Part shown: in pieces, positions 53,801 to 64,000 of the stretch
How the letters are laid out: each line of letters begins with the position of its first letter
Numbering within the stretch: the first letter of the stretch is position 1
Assembly (NCBI RefSeq): GCF_032118995.1
Contig: NC_092668.1
Span: forward strand, 12,689,501 to 12,753,500
DNA: 64,000 nt
DNA from: Asterias amurensis
Lineage: Eukaryota > Echinodermata > Asteroidea > Forcipulatida > Asteriidae
Direction of reading: 5' to 3'
Position numbers and translations under genes: made by a program
Notes under the pieces: generated by a model
Seen by the model: the letters and a program-made list of their open reading frames with translations, nothing else
The model's database searches: none
What the model was told of the DNA's origin: nothing

Positions 53801-56565
53801 GAAAATGGCCTTGCCCTCTTAAAGATGAGATTATAGGCCAGGAATTTCGAGTTACTTCAGGCCTGGGGCACCGATGCCAGTGCCTCTGTTGCCGTTGGTC
53901 TCGACCCAGTTGCCCCTTGAAAAGTTTGATTTTGCAATGGAACTGCTCTTTGCACAACGAAACATAAAACGGCCTTCCCTCGCAAAGATAAACTTCGAGG
54001 CTAGACAAACATTAACTTCGGTTCCCATATTCGGTCAGGGATAAGCCCAAAACAATATCTGATTATTTTATTCTCTGGCCTTGGACAATGGAATGTTGAA
54101 GTTCAAAATACGAACAATTGTATCCGTAAGTGTTTTGTTTGTGATATACGTTTCATTGTTTAATCAACCTTTGGGTTCAGTGTGGCAAGGGATCTCGTTT
54201 GGCGATTTTTTATCTTCCACCACAAAAATGTGACACACACGTACACCATTAGTCTTGTCTCGAGACTCTTTACGCAAGCACCCCGCTTCGAACGACGAAC
54301 TGCACGGTACTGCAAGCAGTACTTGACACACAGTATACTGTGGCGTCGAAGCATGGCTTTTCAACTTCGTCCAAAGAAGCCGTTGCGGCTTCGTTTTCGG
54401 CTTCGTTGTACGAGGTTGAAAAACCCTAATTCGATAATAACCCCACGGTATATCCAGCACTGCAGTACCGTGTCACTAGTGTTCCTGGGGTGGATTTCAC
54501 AAAGGTAGTCCTAACTTAGGACTAGTCCTATAGGCAACGCTGAGATAGGACTGGTCCTTAGTAAGGACAAGTAACTCATCCTAACTTAGGACTGGTCCTA
54601 TATCTCTTAGCATTGCCTAGGACTAGTCCTAAGTTAGGACTACCTTTGTGAAATCCGCCCCTGGGCCCAATTTCATGGCTCTGCTTACCGCAGAATTCTG
54701 CGCTTACGATAACGATTCCCCGCTTACGTGAAAGCACCGAATTTCTGCGCTAGCCTTGTAAGCATAGCCTATAGTACGCTTGCCGTAAGCACAGAAGTCC
54801 CTGCTTCCGTAATCGCCGATTCTGTGCTTACGGCAGCATGAAACTCGGCCCTGGTGAGTTCAAAGCGGTGTGCTTGCGTAAAGAGGCTTGGGACAAGACT
54901 AGTATACCATGAACTTAGTCCCCATAAAGCAAACAAATGCAATCAAATTCATCTGTATTACTAACTGTCACCTGTTTCTTGCGGTTTGGGGTCACGTTGA
55001 ACCCACCTTTTCTCTTTTAAGTGGAATACAGCCCAGGGGAGGCCCGGGAGTTTGTTTACCCCCACGGTTACCCCAAACACACTTTGGGTTGACATGTTCA
55101 AAATAATTGAACATAAATTGAGAACAGATAACTTTATAACTTTCTGTTTCAACAAATACTAATAACTTCAAAATAATAACAAATACAAATTTGCATGATT
55201 TACTTGGTTATTTTGAAGTCTAAAAATACAGAATTCTTTGCTTATGATTCATTCATTCATTCATTTATTAATTTCACAGGTAAAAATTTAAGAACAAACA
55301 GACAATAAGAATAGAAAAGAAAACAAATACATGCACTTAAATTAGGAGAGAGAGAAAAAAAGAAAGAAAAAGTAGCACCCTAATGGATTTTAAAAAAGTA
55401 AACTAAGTTACTATCGAGTTTATCTCCTGATGCCACAATTTAAGAAGAGACAATAAAGGACATTACAGATGAACATTATTAAAACATGGCATACAGTACA
55501 CAAATATAGAACTATATGCAAGCAACAAAGTAAATGATCTTAGCAATGCGTCATGGTTATTCATGGTTTTGGTGCAGTTTTAATATCGTGACGAAGAAAA
55601 CTGAACAATTCTAAAACCCTTTATCCTGTCCGTCATGCTCTCACCACATACACCTGTTCTTCTTGTGGCTTTGCCCTTAACCTTTTGCCCTCCCCCCCCC
55701 CCCCACCACAAGCAAATTTATTGCACATTACGTCTCAAACGTTCTACCTTTCAACTATTCTCACTAGACATGTTGATAAATTACACGGCAGTTTAAACGG
55801 CGTATGGCTTCTGACTGGAGTGGGACCCCTGAAATTTTTACTGAAACGATAGTATAGGAAGACCGGAGGGCTAGATACCTCAATTTGTAGAGCGCCGCGG
55901 TACTTCATATCACCGGGGGGTCGTTGGTTCAAATCCCTGGCTACACACGGCAGTTAATGGTTTTATTATGGCTTCTGATGAATGGCACCCCTGAACAAAG
56001 ATACTAATGACAACGTATATAGGGAGACCGCCAACAGGGCTAGATAGCTCTGTTGGAAGAGCGCCGCCACGTTAAATCCGGAGGTCGCACGTTCAATCCC
56101 ACGCTTGCAAATTATTTTACTTTGTTCAAACCCAAACCTTTATAAAAAATAATAATAGAATGCCCTGATTCATTGAGTGCCGATGTTTTGCTAAGAGTTT
56201 GCAGAGCTTTGGTCCCCTCTACTTTCAATAACTTTGATGAAAACCTGGCTGGAAGGAGAGAAGAAGAAACAAACCTCACCTGCAAAACTCTCCACGCTGA
56301 CTCCCGAGCTGGCAACCCAGCCAAGCTCCCCGGATCCGGAGCTAAACTCCCGCAAGAATATCGGTACGAACATGCCCAGTGTGCCGAGGACTCCCGTACT
56401 TAGAAGTAAGGTCATAAACGAAGCGAAGACCACTACCCGGCCCCATCGCACCGTACCCCGGCCGCTGGTCGAGAGCGAGCCGCACCGCTTTGCGACGGAC
56501 GGCTTCCTCCCGTACGTCCAAGTCTCGGTGACATTATTTCGCTTCTGGATAACAATTGTTTCCAT
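50842..56565 (-). CDS. SLC16-type monocarboxylate transporter paralogue 2
   Basis: Minus-strand exons 56565-56280 (ATG), 53079-52936, 52355-51345 and 51002-50842 (TGA) give 533 residues; all three introns are phase 1. Motifs: VRWGRVVVFASFMTLLLSTG (TM1; the usual acidic-GGWG motif is weakened), GCRRSIMLGGILMGCGTV, HVATVVVIGKYYSRHYTVAN, NDTYGWRGSLVIEAAIL, GIGSFMGRVAHSWFLTWKP, GALRDATGSYDVPFYL. The first two coding exons have exactly the lengths of those in paralogue 1 (286 and 144 nt). The third fuses what are exons 3 and 4 there. A read-through at the exon-3 donor would stop after a few lysines, but GTAAGTTATC there is a strong donor and the downstream exon fits. The cytoplasmic loop holds a 19-residue tandem duplication. 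Confidence 0.9.
51832..51945 (-). repeat. In-frame 57-bp duplication in transporter 2
   Basis: Two 57-bp units, 51832-51888 and 51889-51945, encode CSKGSVNYQDDLSIKSAPS and a near-identical copy with N for I and Y for C. They lie in the central cytoplasmic loop. Confidence 0.92.
53191..53550. mobile_element. MITE, family A (TTAA-flanked)
   Basis: TTAA plus AAGGCAGTGGACACTATTGG; right end CAAAAGTGTCCACTGCCTT plus TTAA. Part of the central hairpin is deleted. Lies in intron 1 of transporter 2. Confidence 0.86.
53640..54015 (-). repeat. tRNA-derived SINE-like repeat
   Basis: On the minus strand, GGACCCCGGTTCGATTCCCG is a B-box/T-arm match. Two similar blocks share CTTTGC..AAAATGA/CGAAAC..AAAACGGCCTT and GCCTTGCCCTCTTAAAGATG/GCCTTCCCTCGCAAAGATAA. 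The frame across it is not a credible gene. Confidence 0.45.
54484..54664. mobile_element. Palindromic MITE, CCTAACTTAGGACTAG family
   Basis: CCTGGGGTGGATTTCACAAA at the left pairs with TTTGTGAAATCCGCCCCTGG at the right. Same arm blocks as 20451-20631. Confidence 0.9.
54663..54853. mobile_element. Palindromic MITE with GGGCCCAATTTCATGG ends
   Basis: GGGCCCAATTTCATGGCTCT at the left; CATGAAACTCGGCCC at the right. Inner arms CTTACCGCAGAATTCTGC and GATTCTGTGCTTACGG. It abuts the preceding MITE. Related copy at 63712-63967. Confidence 0.82.
55240..55560 (-). repeat. Possible LINE 3' UTR
   Basis: On the minus strand, an AT-rich segment ends in a (TGAA)n-like tail (plus strand CATTCATTCATTCATTTATT). 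Similar starts occur at 9630-9660 and 60400-60430. No protein remnant was seen, so this is tentative. Confidence 0.3.
55795..56110 (+). repeat. Two tandem tRNA-like SINE units
   Basis: Units near 55800-55960 and 55965-56110 share GGCTTCTGA, GACCCCTGAA/GCACCCCTGAA, ATAGGGAGACCG and GGGCTAGATAGCTCTGTTGG. Each ends in a B box (TTGGTTCAAATCCC, ACGTTCAATCCC). The A-box/B-box spacing is tRNA-like, but stem pairing is poor. Confidence 0.6.
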
Positions 56566-57018
56566 ATTCGGGTATTATAGTCTCCGTTGTTGATCGTCAG
56601 TTAGCCTACATGGAGGTAGGTGCGGCACATGTTGGTGTAGGACCCAGCTATTTTGGCGATCTGTGAGGAAAACATGCATGTTCCAGTGAATTTCAAAGAG
56701 TTAAGACTAGTCTTTTCTCGAGTTAGGACGAGTTACTCGTCCTGACCCAGGAATATGGCCTTAAGTTTGTAATAGCCCATGCTGGGTGTTCAAGGCGCAG
56801 AATGTGATTGGTTAATGTTGTGAGCAGACGTAGTTTTGATTGGCGCAGCAGGAATTACTGGAGAAGTGATACCCGTATCACACAAACATCCGGCTCTGAA
56901 GTAGACTTTCACAGTCCCTCTCCGAGCCAGTCGATGTTGCGCCCTCTAACGGTGATTATACTACAAAAGAAAACAGCGTCTCAAACCATGGAGGAAGAAC
57001 CTCCTCCGTGCTCAACCA

Positions 57019-57262
57019 GAGCCCAATTTCATAGAGCTGTTAAGCACAAAAATTTGCTGAGCATGAAATTTCTTCCTTGATAAAAACAGGATTACCAACA
57101 AAATTTCCATTTGTTGCATATTTCTTGTTACTGGTATTCAGCTGTTGTTTGCTTATCTTGAAAATCATGTGAAAATTTGGTTGGTAATCCTGTTTTTATC
57201 AAGGAAGAAATTTCGTGCTAAGCGAATTTTTGTGCTTAGCAGCTCTATGAGATTGGGCCCTG
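57019..57262. mobile_element. Palindromic MITE with GCCCAATTTCATAGAGCTG ends
   Basis: AGCCCAATTTCATAGAGCTG at the left; CAGCTCTATGAGATTGGGCC at the right. Inner arms CCTTGATAAAAACAGGATTA and its complement. Confidence 0.85.
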
Positions 57263-57394
57263 GACTATACATGTATACTTCTTGGGTATAAAGTTTGCCA
57301 CACTTTCAAAGGAAAATACATTTACGGTTGTCTATGCACTGCATGCGGTCCTGACATAATAAACTGCTGATAACATGAAAACTGGCAGAACAAT

Positions 57395-57490
57395 GGGAGA
57401 TCATGGAACGCTGGCTGGCAGCAGACCTACCAGGAAAATGTTATTGTTTACGCAGTTCTGAACATGCGCACATTACCGATAAAAAAAAAA
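57395..57490. repeat. Half of the TCTGCTGCCACC-arm MITE
   Basis: GGGAGATCATGGAACGCTGG then CTGGCAGCAGACCTACCAGG and GTTTACGCAGTTCTGAACAT follow one arm of the 43785-43923 element. The second arm is absent. Confidence 0.65.
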
Positions 57491-57507
57491 TGGATTTACC
57501 TTTTAAA

Positions 57508-57867
57508 TTAAAGGAACACGTTGCCTTGGATCGCTCGAGTTGGTCTTTGCAAAGCGTTTGTAACCGTTTGTTATAAAAATGATATGGTTAGAAAACTGTT
57601 GTAAAAGTAGAATACAATGATCTACACAAATATGCCTCAAAATTGTGTGGTTTACGTTTAACCTCGCCGACTAACACGGTCGGCCATTTCCATATTAATG
57701 GCCGACCGACGTAAAATGAAAATCGTGCACATTTGAGTGATACTTGTGTGGATCATTATTTTCTACTTTTAAAACATCTTTCCAACCATATACATTTCAT
57801 ATCAAACGGTTTCAAACGCTTTTTTTATAGACCAACTCGTCCGATCCAAGGCAACGTGTTCCTTTAA
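57508..57867. mobile_element. MITE, family B (TTAA-flanked)
   Basis: TTAA plus AAGGAACACGTTGCCTTGGA; right end TCCAAGGCAACGTGTTCCTT plus TTAA. The ends are perfectly complementary, the interior more diverged (turn TGGCCGACC/GGTCGGCCA). Confidence 0.87.
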
Positions 57868-59840
57868 AGTCAGCCTTTACTCGTGTAGTTCCATTGTGTA
57901 CGCCTACGGGTAAATTGTCATTAATTTCCAGAGTCATTACCAAACATGAAATAATTATACAGACCCTCAAGAAAAAAAAAACCGAAAAGAAAACCCCTGA
58001 ATGGTATGACTATTCATGGACCATCCAAGAGGGAAATGACTAATAACTATTTTGTCTATGCCTTCTCCTTTATCCCACATAAATAGCATCCTTTTCAGTC
58101 TGCCCGATTCACGAAAAAAATAACTTTTTTTCCCTCTTCCAATATTTAATTTTCTGTGCGTTTCAAACCCCTTGCGTTTGTTCAAGCCCCTTCCCTCCAC
58201 CCCCTCTTGTGTGACGATTCTGCCAACCTAGCCCATGCCCCCCCCCCCCCGCCACCATCTTTATTCACACATTTCCACTTTAATGCATCCGTTACGCCTG
58301 CTTACTTGTTTGTGTGTGTTGAGTTGTCATTTAGCCTTCATTTAAGACCCCCACGTAGAAAAGACTCTGCTAAAAATCGAAACCTCAGGCTCAGAAACAC
58401 ATTATACTTGTTTAGTTTACATTTTATAATACCATTATAAAAATAGACGGGTCGTTTGCAACAGCTTATGTTTCCGTACATTAAATTAAATAACCCTAAT
58501 GTATGTGTTTGCTTCGGTTTGCCCCCCCCCCCCCAATGAACATGGCTGGTTGGTTACGCCCCTGGGAGAGTACAATCGTACTCTCGGGACACAAAGGAAC
58601 AGTTATACAATGGAGCTTTGGCTAATAGCTCCATTGGTAACCTACATATGGATGGCTGCACCATGCACCAAGGAGGTAGAAATGGAGCTACCTCCATGGA
58701 GAAAGGAAAAGGAAACCTTCCTCCATGGTCTATGTCCTTTCTCCAGTGGTTGCACCCACCTTCTTGAAAGTTGCTGGAAATACATGTTAGTTTTTTGCAT
58801 CAAGGATTTTGTTTTTACCCTTATACACCGACGTGTATTAAAGCACTTAATACTTTTTCCAGAGTTCTGTGAAGAAACAAAATCCACAGGCTACAAATAG
58901 TTGTCGTATACTGGCCACGACAAACATAATCTTTAATCCTGACATTCAGAACATAATTGCAACGATAAGGGTTCATCGGGTGAAGGCGGCAGTGTCCTAT
59001 CGGATAAGAAATAGAACTCATAAACCATGCATAAACCCTTACTCTATGCATAAACCAAAGGGTATGGCATGGCCTTCTAAATGACACCCCATGGGACCTT
59101 TCTCTGTGTAAACCGTTACTCTTATGTGCAAACATAGAGCAAGGAACAGAGTGCAAAAACAGTTGTCATAATGTTCTTCAGCTATTATAGCAACTAGTAT
59201 AAGTTATATGGGGGAACGTTGAAGGGATTGTATTAGTGTTCGACAAGCTTTACGTGGTGTTATTGTGAAGAAAATAAGTAGCTAAAAAGTTTTCTCCTGT
59301 AGACGAGCAGAGTATACTGTTCGAAACGCCGAGACCAGTGACCGTCTCTTTTCAGAGCCAACACTCACTCAAATGAGATTTTACACATGGTTGTATACCC
59401 GCAGGCCTACTATTTATATTTAACTAATATCACTCATATTTAAATTATATGTAAAGTTACTCTGGAACTGTAGGTTATATATACGTTTGGTAATTGAAAC
59501 TAGCTGTAGATTTAAATGTAACAGCTGTTTGTTTCAGTCCTGTCGTTCTATTTTTGATGGTCCTATTTATAATAATTATAATAATAATAAGTGTAGATAA
59601 TTATATAGTGCATAAAACCGTAGAAAAGGGACAGAATTTAACCTGTGAAACTTTCATTTGAAAAGGTTGTAGAGATTTCCAGATGTTACCGAAAACCTTG
59701 CGGTACAAAATGTCCAAGCAGGAAGAATAATTTTATTATGTGGTTGGGAAAGGCTACATGAGAAGCGTTACTACAGTAACGCTTCTTGGATTCACTTTTT
59801 GGAGGAATAAAAAGTGTATTTTCCATAACCGCAGTACTCT
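57868..59840. other. Repeat-rich intergenic spacer
   Basis: No supported gene. Notable items: poly-C runs near 58237 and 58520, GAGAGTACAATCGTACTCTC hairpin at 58566, CCTCCATGGAG palindromes at 58690-58725, and GCATAAACCCTTACTCTATG-type repeats around 59030. Confidence 0.4.
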
Positions 59841-59844
59841 GGTG

Positions 59845-60110
59845 TTTCTGATCAGCAGAGTGTGGGTTCGAATCCCCAGCCGTGACACTTGTGTCCTAAA
59901 GCAAGACACTTAACCATTGCTTCGTCCTTCGGATGTGACGTAAAGCCGTTGGTCCCATGTGTTGTGTATACTAACGCATGTAAAAGAACCCAGTGCACTT
60001 ATCGAAAAGAGAAGGGGTTCGCCCCGGTGTTCCTGGCTCTGGCTGCTGTAAAATGCGCCGTAGCACCCTGTAAACCCTTATAAGGTGCTAAATAATTGGG
60101 TCTCAGAATT
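59845..60110 (+). mobile_element. tRNA-derived SINE with conserved deuterostome-type core
   Basis: B box TGGGTTCGAATCCCC, then AGCAAGACACTTAACCATTG, CTTCGGATGTGACGTAAAGC, CCGTTGGTCCCATGTGTTGT, ACGCATGTAAAAGAACCCAG and TGCACTTATCGAAAAGAG. This core is familiar from SINEs of marine deuterostomes. The family name is not assigned. Confidence 0.75.
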
Positions 60111-60744
60111 GATCACTGCAATAACCTATCTTTCTGAAAGTTTGAATACTATTATTATTACTCGCTGCTCGATGTGAAAAGTTTCAATATCGTATCTAAA
60201 GCTAGCGGCTGTAGGCTATGACTTCTTTTCTGACCAAAGTTGTCATTAATTTTCAGTGTCATTACCAAATTAATGTCTGTTGGGCACTTGAGCTTTGAAA
60301 AGCGTATGGTAGGAAAGTTCGTTTTTTAAAGTACAATTCACCGTTCCCGCAATATCCTTTAAATGCATCAGGGAATGCCCGGTCCCACCACTAATTAAGT
60401 AAGTTTAGTTTAGTTTATTTTGATTTAGAGTGATTTATGACACATCAAAATAAACTGTGCATGTGGTGACGGAGGCCAAAAACACAGGCATGCATGTAGG
60501 CCCACAGGGGGGCCCTTGATCTGTTCCTTGCTCTATGATCACACATAACCAGACAAAGACAACAGCAAAATTGCAAAATAAATTCAAAATACAACTGTAG
60601 AAAACATTCATAAGTATATATAGTCAATAATATAGTAAACATGGTGAACAATATGTGTCTATTTTATGTCAAACAGGTATGAAATCATTTTGGTCAATCG
60701 CTAATTCAGCTAGCTGAAGCACTTGCCACTACAACAACAACATT

Positions 60745-60789
60745 GTAAGTGTTTATGCTAACAATATTATTGTTAGCATAAACACTTAC
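60745..60789. repeat. Perfect 22-bp-arm hairpin
   Basis: GTAAGTGTTTATGCTAACAA and its exact complement around a central TATTATT-type turn. It stands at the left edge of a decayed family-A-like MITE (60790-61125). Confidence 0.8.
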
Positions 60790-61136
60790 TTTTTAAAGAA
60801 CAACGGATCGAGAGCTGTTGATAGATTAAATTATTGTGATGAACGGCTCCCTCTCTGATGAATCGTGTTTTTTAAGAGGTAATTTCTCAATCAAAATATT
60901 ATATACACAATTTGTATTATGCATCTGGAAAGCACGTAAAGTAATGCAACATTACAAGGGTGTTTTTTTCTTACATCATTCTCTTGCAAATTCAGTGACC
61001 AAGGCAATTGAGTGTCAAACTTTTCACAAGGTTGTTTTTGTAATGCCTATGTTGGGACATGGAGGTAGAGCCTTTACAGCAAGTGAGAATACTGGTTCTT
61101 ATGCAATTATCAAACGGAAGGTAGTAATTTACTTAC

Positions 61137-61370
61137 CAGTGTTCAGGTCATGTTCCCTGAGGTGCACAGATCAACGAGAAAGGACAGAGATCGAACTAGA
61201 AAAAATAGATATTTTCCTCGCCTCTCCGCACCGCTGTTCTGACCTGTCCTTACTCCATGTTCTGACATGTAGCCTACTTCGTGTTTACATACGGAAGACT
61301 TCGATCACGTACTACAATGCCACTCATATTATTCACTCGCAATTAGGGGATTGATTGTATTCTAATCGTA
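61137..61370 (-). other. Possible non-coding first exon of transporter 2
   Basis: On the minus strand, CTGAACACTG is followed by GTAAGTAAAT at 61136, a near-consensus donor, 4.6 kb upstream of the coding start of transporter 2. It lacks a long frame. Purely a splice-site-based suggestion. Confidence 0.25.
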
Positions 61371-61779
61371 AATAATTTATGGTCATTTCTATCTCCGTGC
61401 TCTATGCTACGTCCTGTTGCAGTGGGGGCCTACTAAAAAAAATACAGGTTTTACCATGGAGGTGGTTTTACTAACTGTTTTGGTTTGAAGTTTGCACATC
61501 CGAAAAAAAAAACCTGATGATGTAGCCGTTTCGTTACCGTCTGATCCTTGCACTCGAACAGAGCTAGTTTTCAGGGTTATCTCCTACTACCTGGGCAAAC
61601 ACAGTGCACAGTCGTTTGTTTTGCCTTATAGAACATGTTGGTGCACGTGAGCAAATACAGCCAGCTGTTTCGTGGAATGGCGTCTCACTGTTCGAACAGG
61701 GACAATGCTAAGCCTATTGTACAATGGGAACTTACAACAGAGGAGCTGTACTGTTGATGAAAATACAAAGTCTACTGAC

Positions 61780-61968
61780 CTGGGCCCGATGGTAGAAAAC
61801 ATCTGCTTAGCAAGGTCCTTTGCAATAAGAAGCAAGTAACAGTCTTTCGTGTTCTGCAAGTTTCATGTGCGTGCTTGTTATGGAATTTGGCTGATAACCA
61901 GTTTTGTTAAGCAAGTTTCTCTTTTGCTAAGCAAGTTTTTTGCTAAATGAAATTCGGCCCAGGCCAGT
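61780..61968. repeat. GCTTAGCA-type palindromic repeat
   Basis: CTGGGCCCGATGGTAG at the left and AATGAAATTCGGCCCAGG at the right, with GCTTAGCAAGG and GCTAAGCAAG inside. Degenerate member of the 57019 family. Confidence 0.6.
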
Positions 61969-62426
61969 TCATTTTATAATACTAGTGCTTAAAGCAGAAC
62001 AAATTGCTTTTAAACAAATTCCCAAGGACCTTTAACAACCCGGCCACCCCCACACCCCCCCCCCCCCCCCCCCGATCTGAAATACTATCTGGTTCATTTG
62101 AGACAATACTTTGTTTTTCAGTGCATACTATGTCGGTAAAAAACGATTGAATGGCCCCTAAACCAGCTCACATGAAATAGTATACTCTCCGAAAGATAAA
62201 AACAAGGCCGCCACGTAAACACAAGGACAAATTTTAATCAACCTAGACACAAGAGGGCGGTATGATGGACGAAAAGAAGTAGTCTTTTGACAAGCCGCCG
62301 TCGGGCTGTCCAAGCTCCTGGCTTCCTTTATAGTAAAATCTTGCCGCTGGAGCTAGAGACGAGGCCGTTCAATATGGTATTTAAATACATTCCATATGGG
62401 CTAGTTTAAAACTGTTACTTGATATT

Positions 62427-62732
62427 TTAAGAGCAGTGGACACTATTGGTAATTACTCAAAATGATTTATAGCATAAAACATTACTTGGTAACGATATAA
62501 AACTTTGTGAGAAACGGCTCCCTCTGAAGTGCCATAGTTTTCGAGAAAGAAGTAATTTTCCACGAATTTGATTTCGAGACCTCAAGTTTAGAACTTGAGG
62601 TCTCGAAATCAACTATCTAAACGCACACAACTTCATGTGACAAGGGTATTTTTTCTTTCATTATTATGTCGCAAGTTCGATGACCGATTGAGCTCAAATT
62701 TTCACAGGTTTGTTATTTTATGCATATGTTGA
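62427..62732. mobile_element. MITE, family A, right end missing
   Basis: TTAA plus GAGCAGTGGACACTATTGGT at the left; a perfect central hairpin TTTCGAGACCTCAAG...CTTGAGGTCTCGAAA. The right end is replaced by a family-E fragment (62740-62985) that itself abuts the next MITE. Confidence 0.8.
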
Positions 62733-62985
62733 GAATGTTGCTAGGAATGGCTAGAAGTACAGTAACTCTCGATAGCATGAAGCTACTTGAGAATACTTTC
62801 ACTTTGAAGTTTTGTGGTTATCCCTAAATTTGAATCTGAGAAACATTGCGGTAAGATATGTTTCTCAGATTGTGTATTCAAATTACGGATTATTCCATTA
62901 TTCATGCATGGACATAACCACTCAAAATTTCCAGCAATATCTCAAAGAGCTACCACCTTTGACATGACATGTTCACAGGTTAGTT

Positions 62986-63368
62986 TTAAAGGCAGTGGAC
63001 ACTATTGGTAATTGTCAAAGACTAGCCATCACAGTGGGTCTCAACATATGCATAAAAAAACAAACCTGTGAAAATTTGAGCTCAATCGGTCATCGAAGTT
63101 GTGAGATAATAATGAAAGAAAAAAACACCCTTGTCACACGAAGTTGTGTGTGTTAAGATGGTTGATTTCGAGACCTCAAGTTCTAAATCTGAGGTCTCGA
63201 AATCAAATTCGTGGAAAATTACTTCTTTCTCGAAAACTATGGCACTTCAGAGGGAGCCGTTTTTCACAATGTTTTATACCATCAACCTCTCCCCATTACT
63301 CGTCACCAAAAAAGGTTTTATGCTAATAATTATTTTGAGTAATTACCAATAGTGTCCACTGCCTTTAA
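62986..63368. mobile_element. MITE, family A (TTAA-flanked)
   Basis: TTAA plus AAGGCAGTGGACACTATTGG; right end CCAATAGTGTCCACTGCCTT plus TTAA. The ends are perfectly complementary. One of the best-preserved copies. Confidence 0.9.
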
Positions 63369-63711
63369 TATCTATATTTACAAACTGTTCAAAAACCCAA
63401 GTATACATTCCCTTTTGAGTAAACAAACACAACAAGCCAAAGTAAACGACCACTCACAAAATTACTTTTGTAGTTTTTTTGATGTTACATTTATTTTTTT
63501 AAATTTTTTGGATAATGGGTCACGTGCATTCATATAATCTACGCAAGATAGTAACCCAAAAGACTAATTAATAGTGGTACTGGTACATTCAATAAACACG
63601 CATATCGCATAACAGCGCACATAAACAATAAGAATCACCCATTAAAGTCATATAGCAATCCTGGACGGCCAAACCTGCGTACAGTGGCCACCCAACCTGT
63701 TTAAAGTGGCC

Positions 63712-63967
63712 AGGGCCCAAGTTCATGGCTCTGCTTAACCGCGAGTTCTGTGCTTAAGTTCATCATTCATCGCTTACTGAACAAGCGCCAAGCGCTAGCA
63801 AGCTGTGTAAGCTAAGACTGCCTTGTAATGTTTTGTGCAAACACGCACAAGCAAAACTACCCTGCTAACCCGTGAAATACGCTTGATGTACATGTAAGCG
63901 TGGAATTCCCTGCGTCCGTAAACATTGAATCTTTGCTTACAGTAAGCAGAGCAATGAAATTGGGCCC
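63712..63967. mobile_element. Palindromic MITE with GGGCCCAA ends
   Basis: AGGGCCCAAGTTCATGGCTC at the left; GAGCAATGAAATTGGGCCCT at the right. Same family as 54663-54853, with diverged arms. Confidence 0.75.
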
Positions 63968-64000
63968 TATTGAGGCCTTTCAGCATGACAAACAACTTTA

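Noticed and set aside
53547-54008. Minus-strand 153-residue protein
   Set aside because: Spans a MITE edge and SINE-like repeat; no domain, no supporting splice signals.
55861-56110. Two tRNA genes
   Set aside because: tRNA-like D and T arms, but anticodon and acceptor stems do not pair well and the units are repeated with shared flanks.
60836-61354. Plus-strand 172-residue protein
   Set aside because: Starts inside a decayed family-A-like MITE and has no recognisable domain.
1-64000. Retrovirus, LTR retrotransposon, Polinton or toxin remnants
   Set aside because: No gag/pol, integrase, capsid or LTR pair was recognised. The only retroelement protein remnant is a short LINE C-terminus at about 10640-10740.

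Overview
The window looks like invertebrate deuterostome DNA, most probably an echinoderm and plausibly a sea star. The evidence is a Nodal-type TGF-beta gene with the sequence features of the deuterostome family, conserved animal genes with compact multi-exon structure, AT-rich introns, tRNA-derived SINEs, and a very dense load of short palindromic (MITE-like) elements. Species assignment is an inference. I saw no retrovirus, LTR element, Polinton, CRISPR array or bona fide tRNA/rRNA gene.

Layout. (1) 1-3.5 kb, plus strand: the 3' half of a cyclic-nucleotide-binding-domain gene (CNBD2-like) with one perfectly duplicated exon. Its 3' side carries a MITE nested inside another MITE. (2) 8.1-16.0 kb, minus strand: fifteen exons of a germ cell-less (GMCL1) BTB/BACK gene, reconstructed with consistent phases through 439 codons; the last exon was not found. 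Its introns hold several TTAA-bounded MITEs, a LINE 3' end, and a perfect 340-bp hairpin. (3) 17-21 kb: nested repeats, including a 2.3-kb foldback-type structure with a minisatellite core. (4) 21.4-25.2 kb, plus: nodal, two coding exons, 485 residues. (5) 28.0-30.5 kb, plus: a 2'-5'-oligoadenylate-synthetase-like gene whose catalytic aspartates appear degenerate. (6) 31.4-34.3 kb, plus: two intronless, tandemly duplicated secreted proteins with a C-type-lectin-like domain and a PAN/apple-like domain. (7) 35.8-36.7 kb: a foldback element whose arms are 42-bp tandem repeats. (8) 41.1-46.6 kb plus and 50.8-56.6 kb minus: two convergent SLC16-type monocarboxylate-transporter paralogues with the same exon plan, except for one intron. 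(9) 56.6-64 kb: repeats only, apart from a possible non-coding first exon of the second transporter.

The genes do not form one pathway. Nodal patterns the embryo, GMCL1 is a CUL3 adaptor, CNBD2-type proteins are known from sperm, the OAS-like and lectin genes look immune or recognition related, and the transporters move small carboxylates or related solutes. What unifies the window is its palindromic mobile DNA. At least five TTAA-flanked families with related design fill introns and spacers. In one place a MITE fragment supplies a consensus 5' splice site next to the OAS-like coding start.
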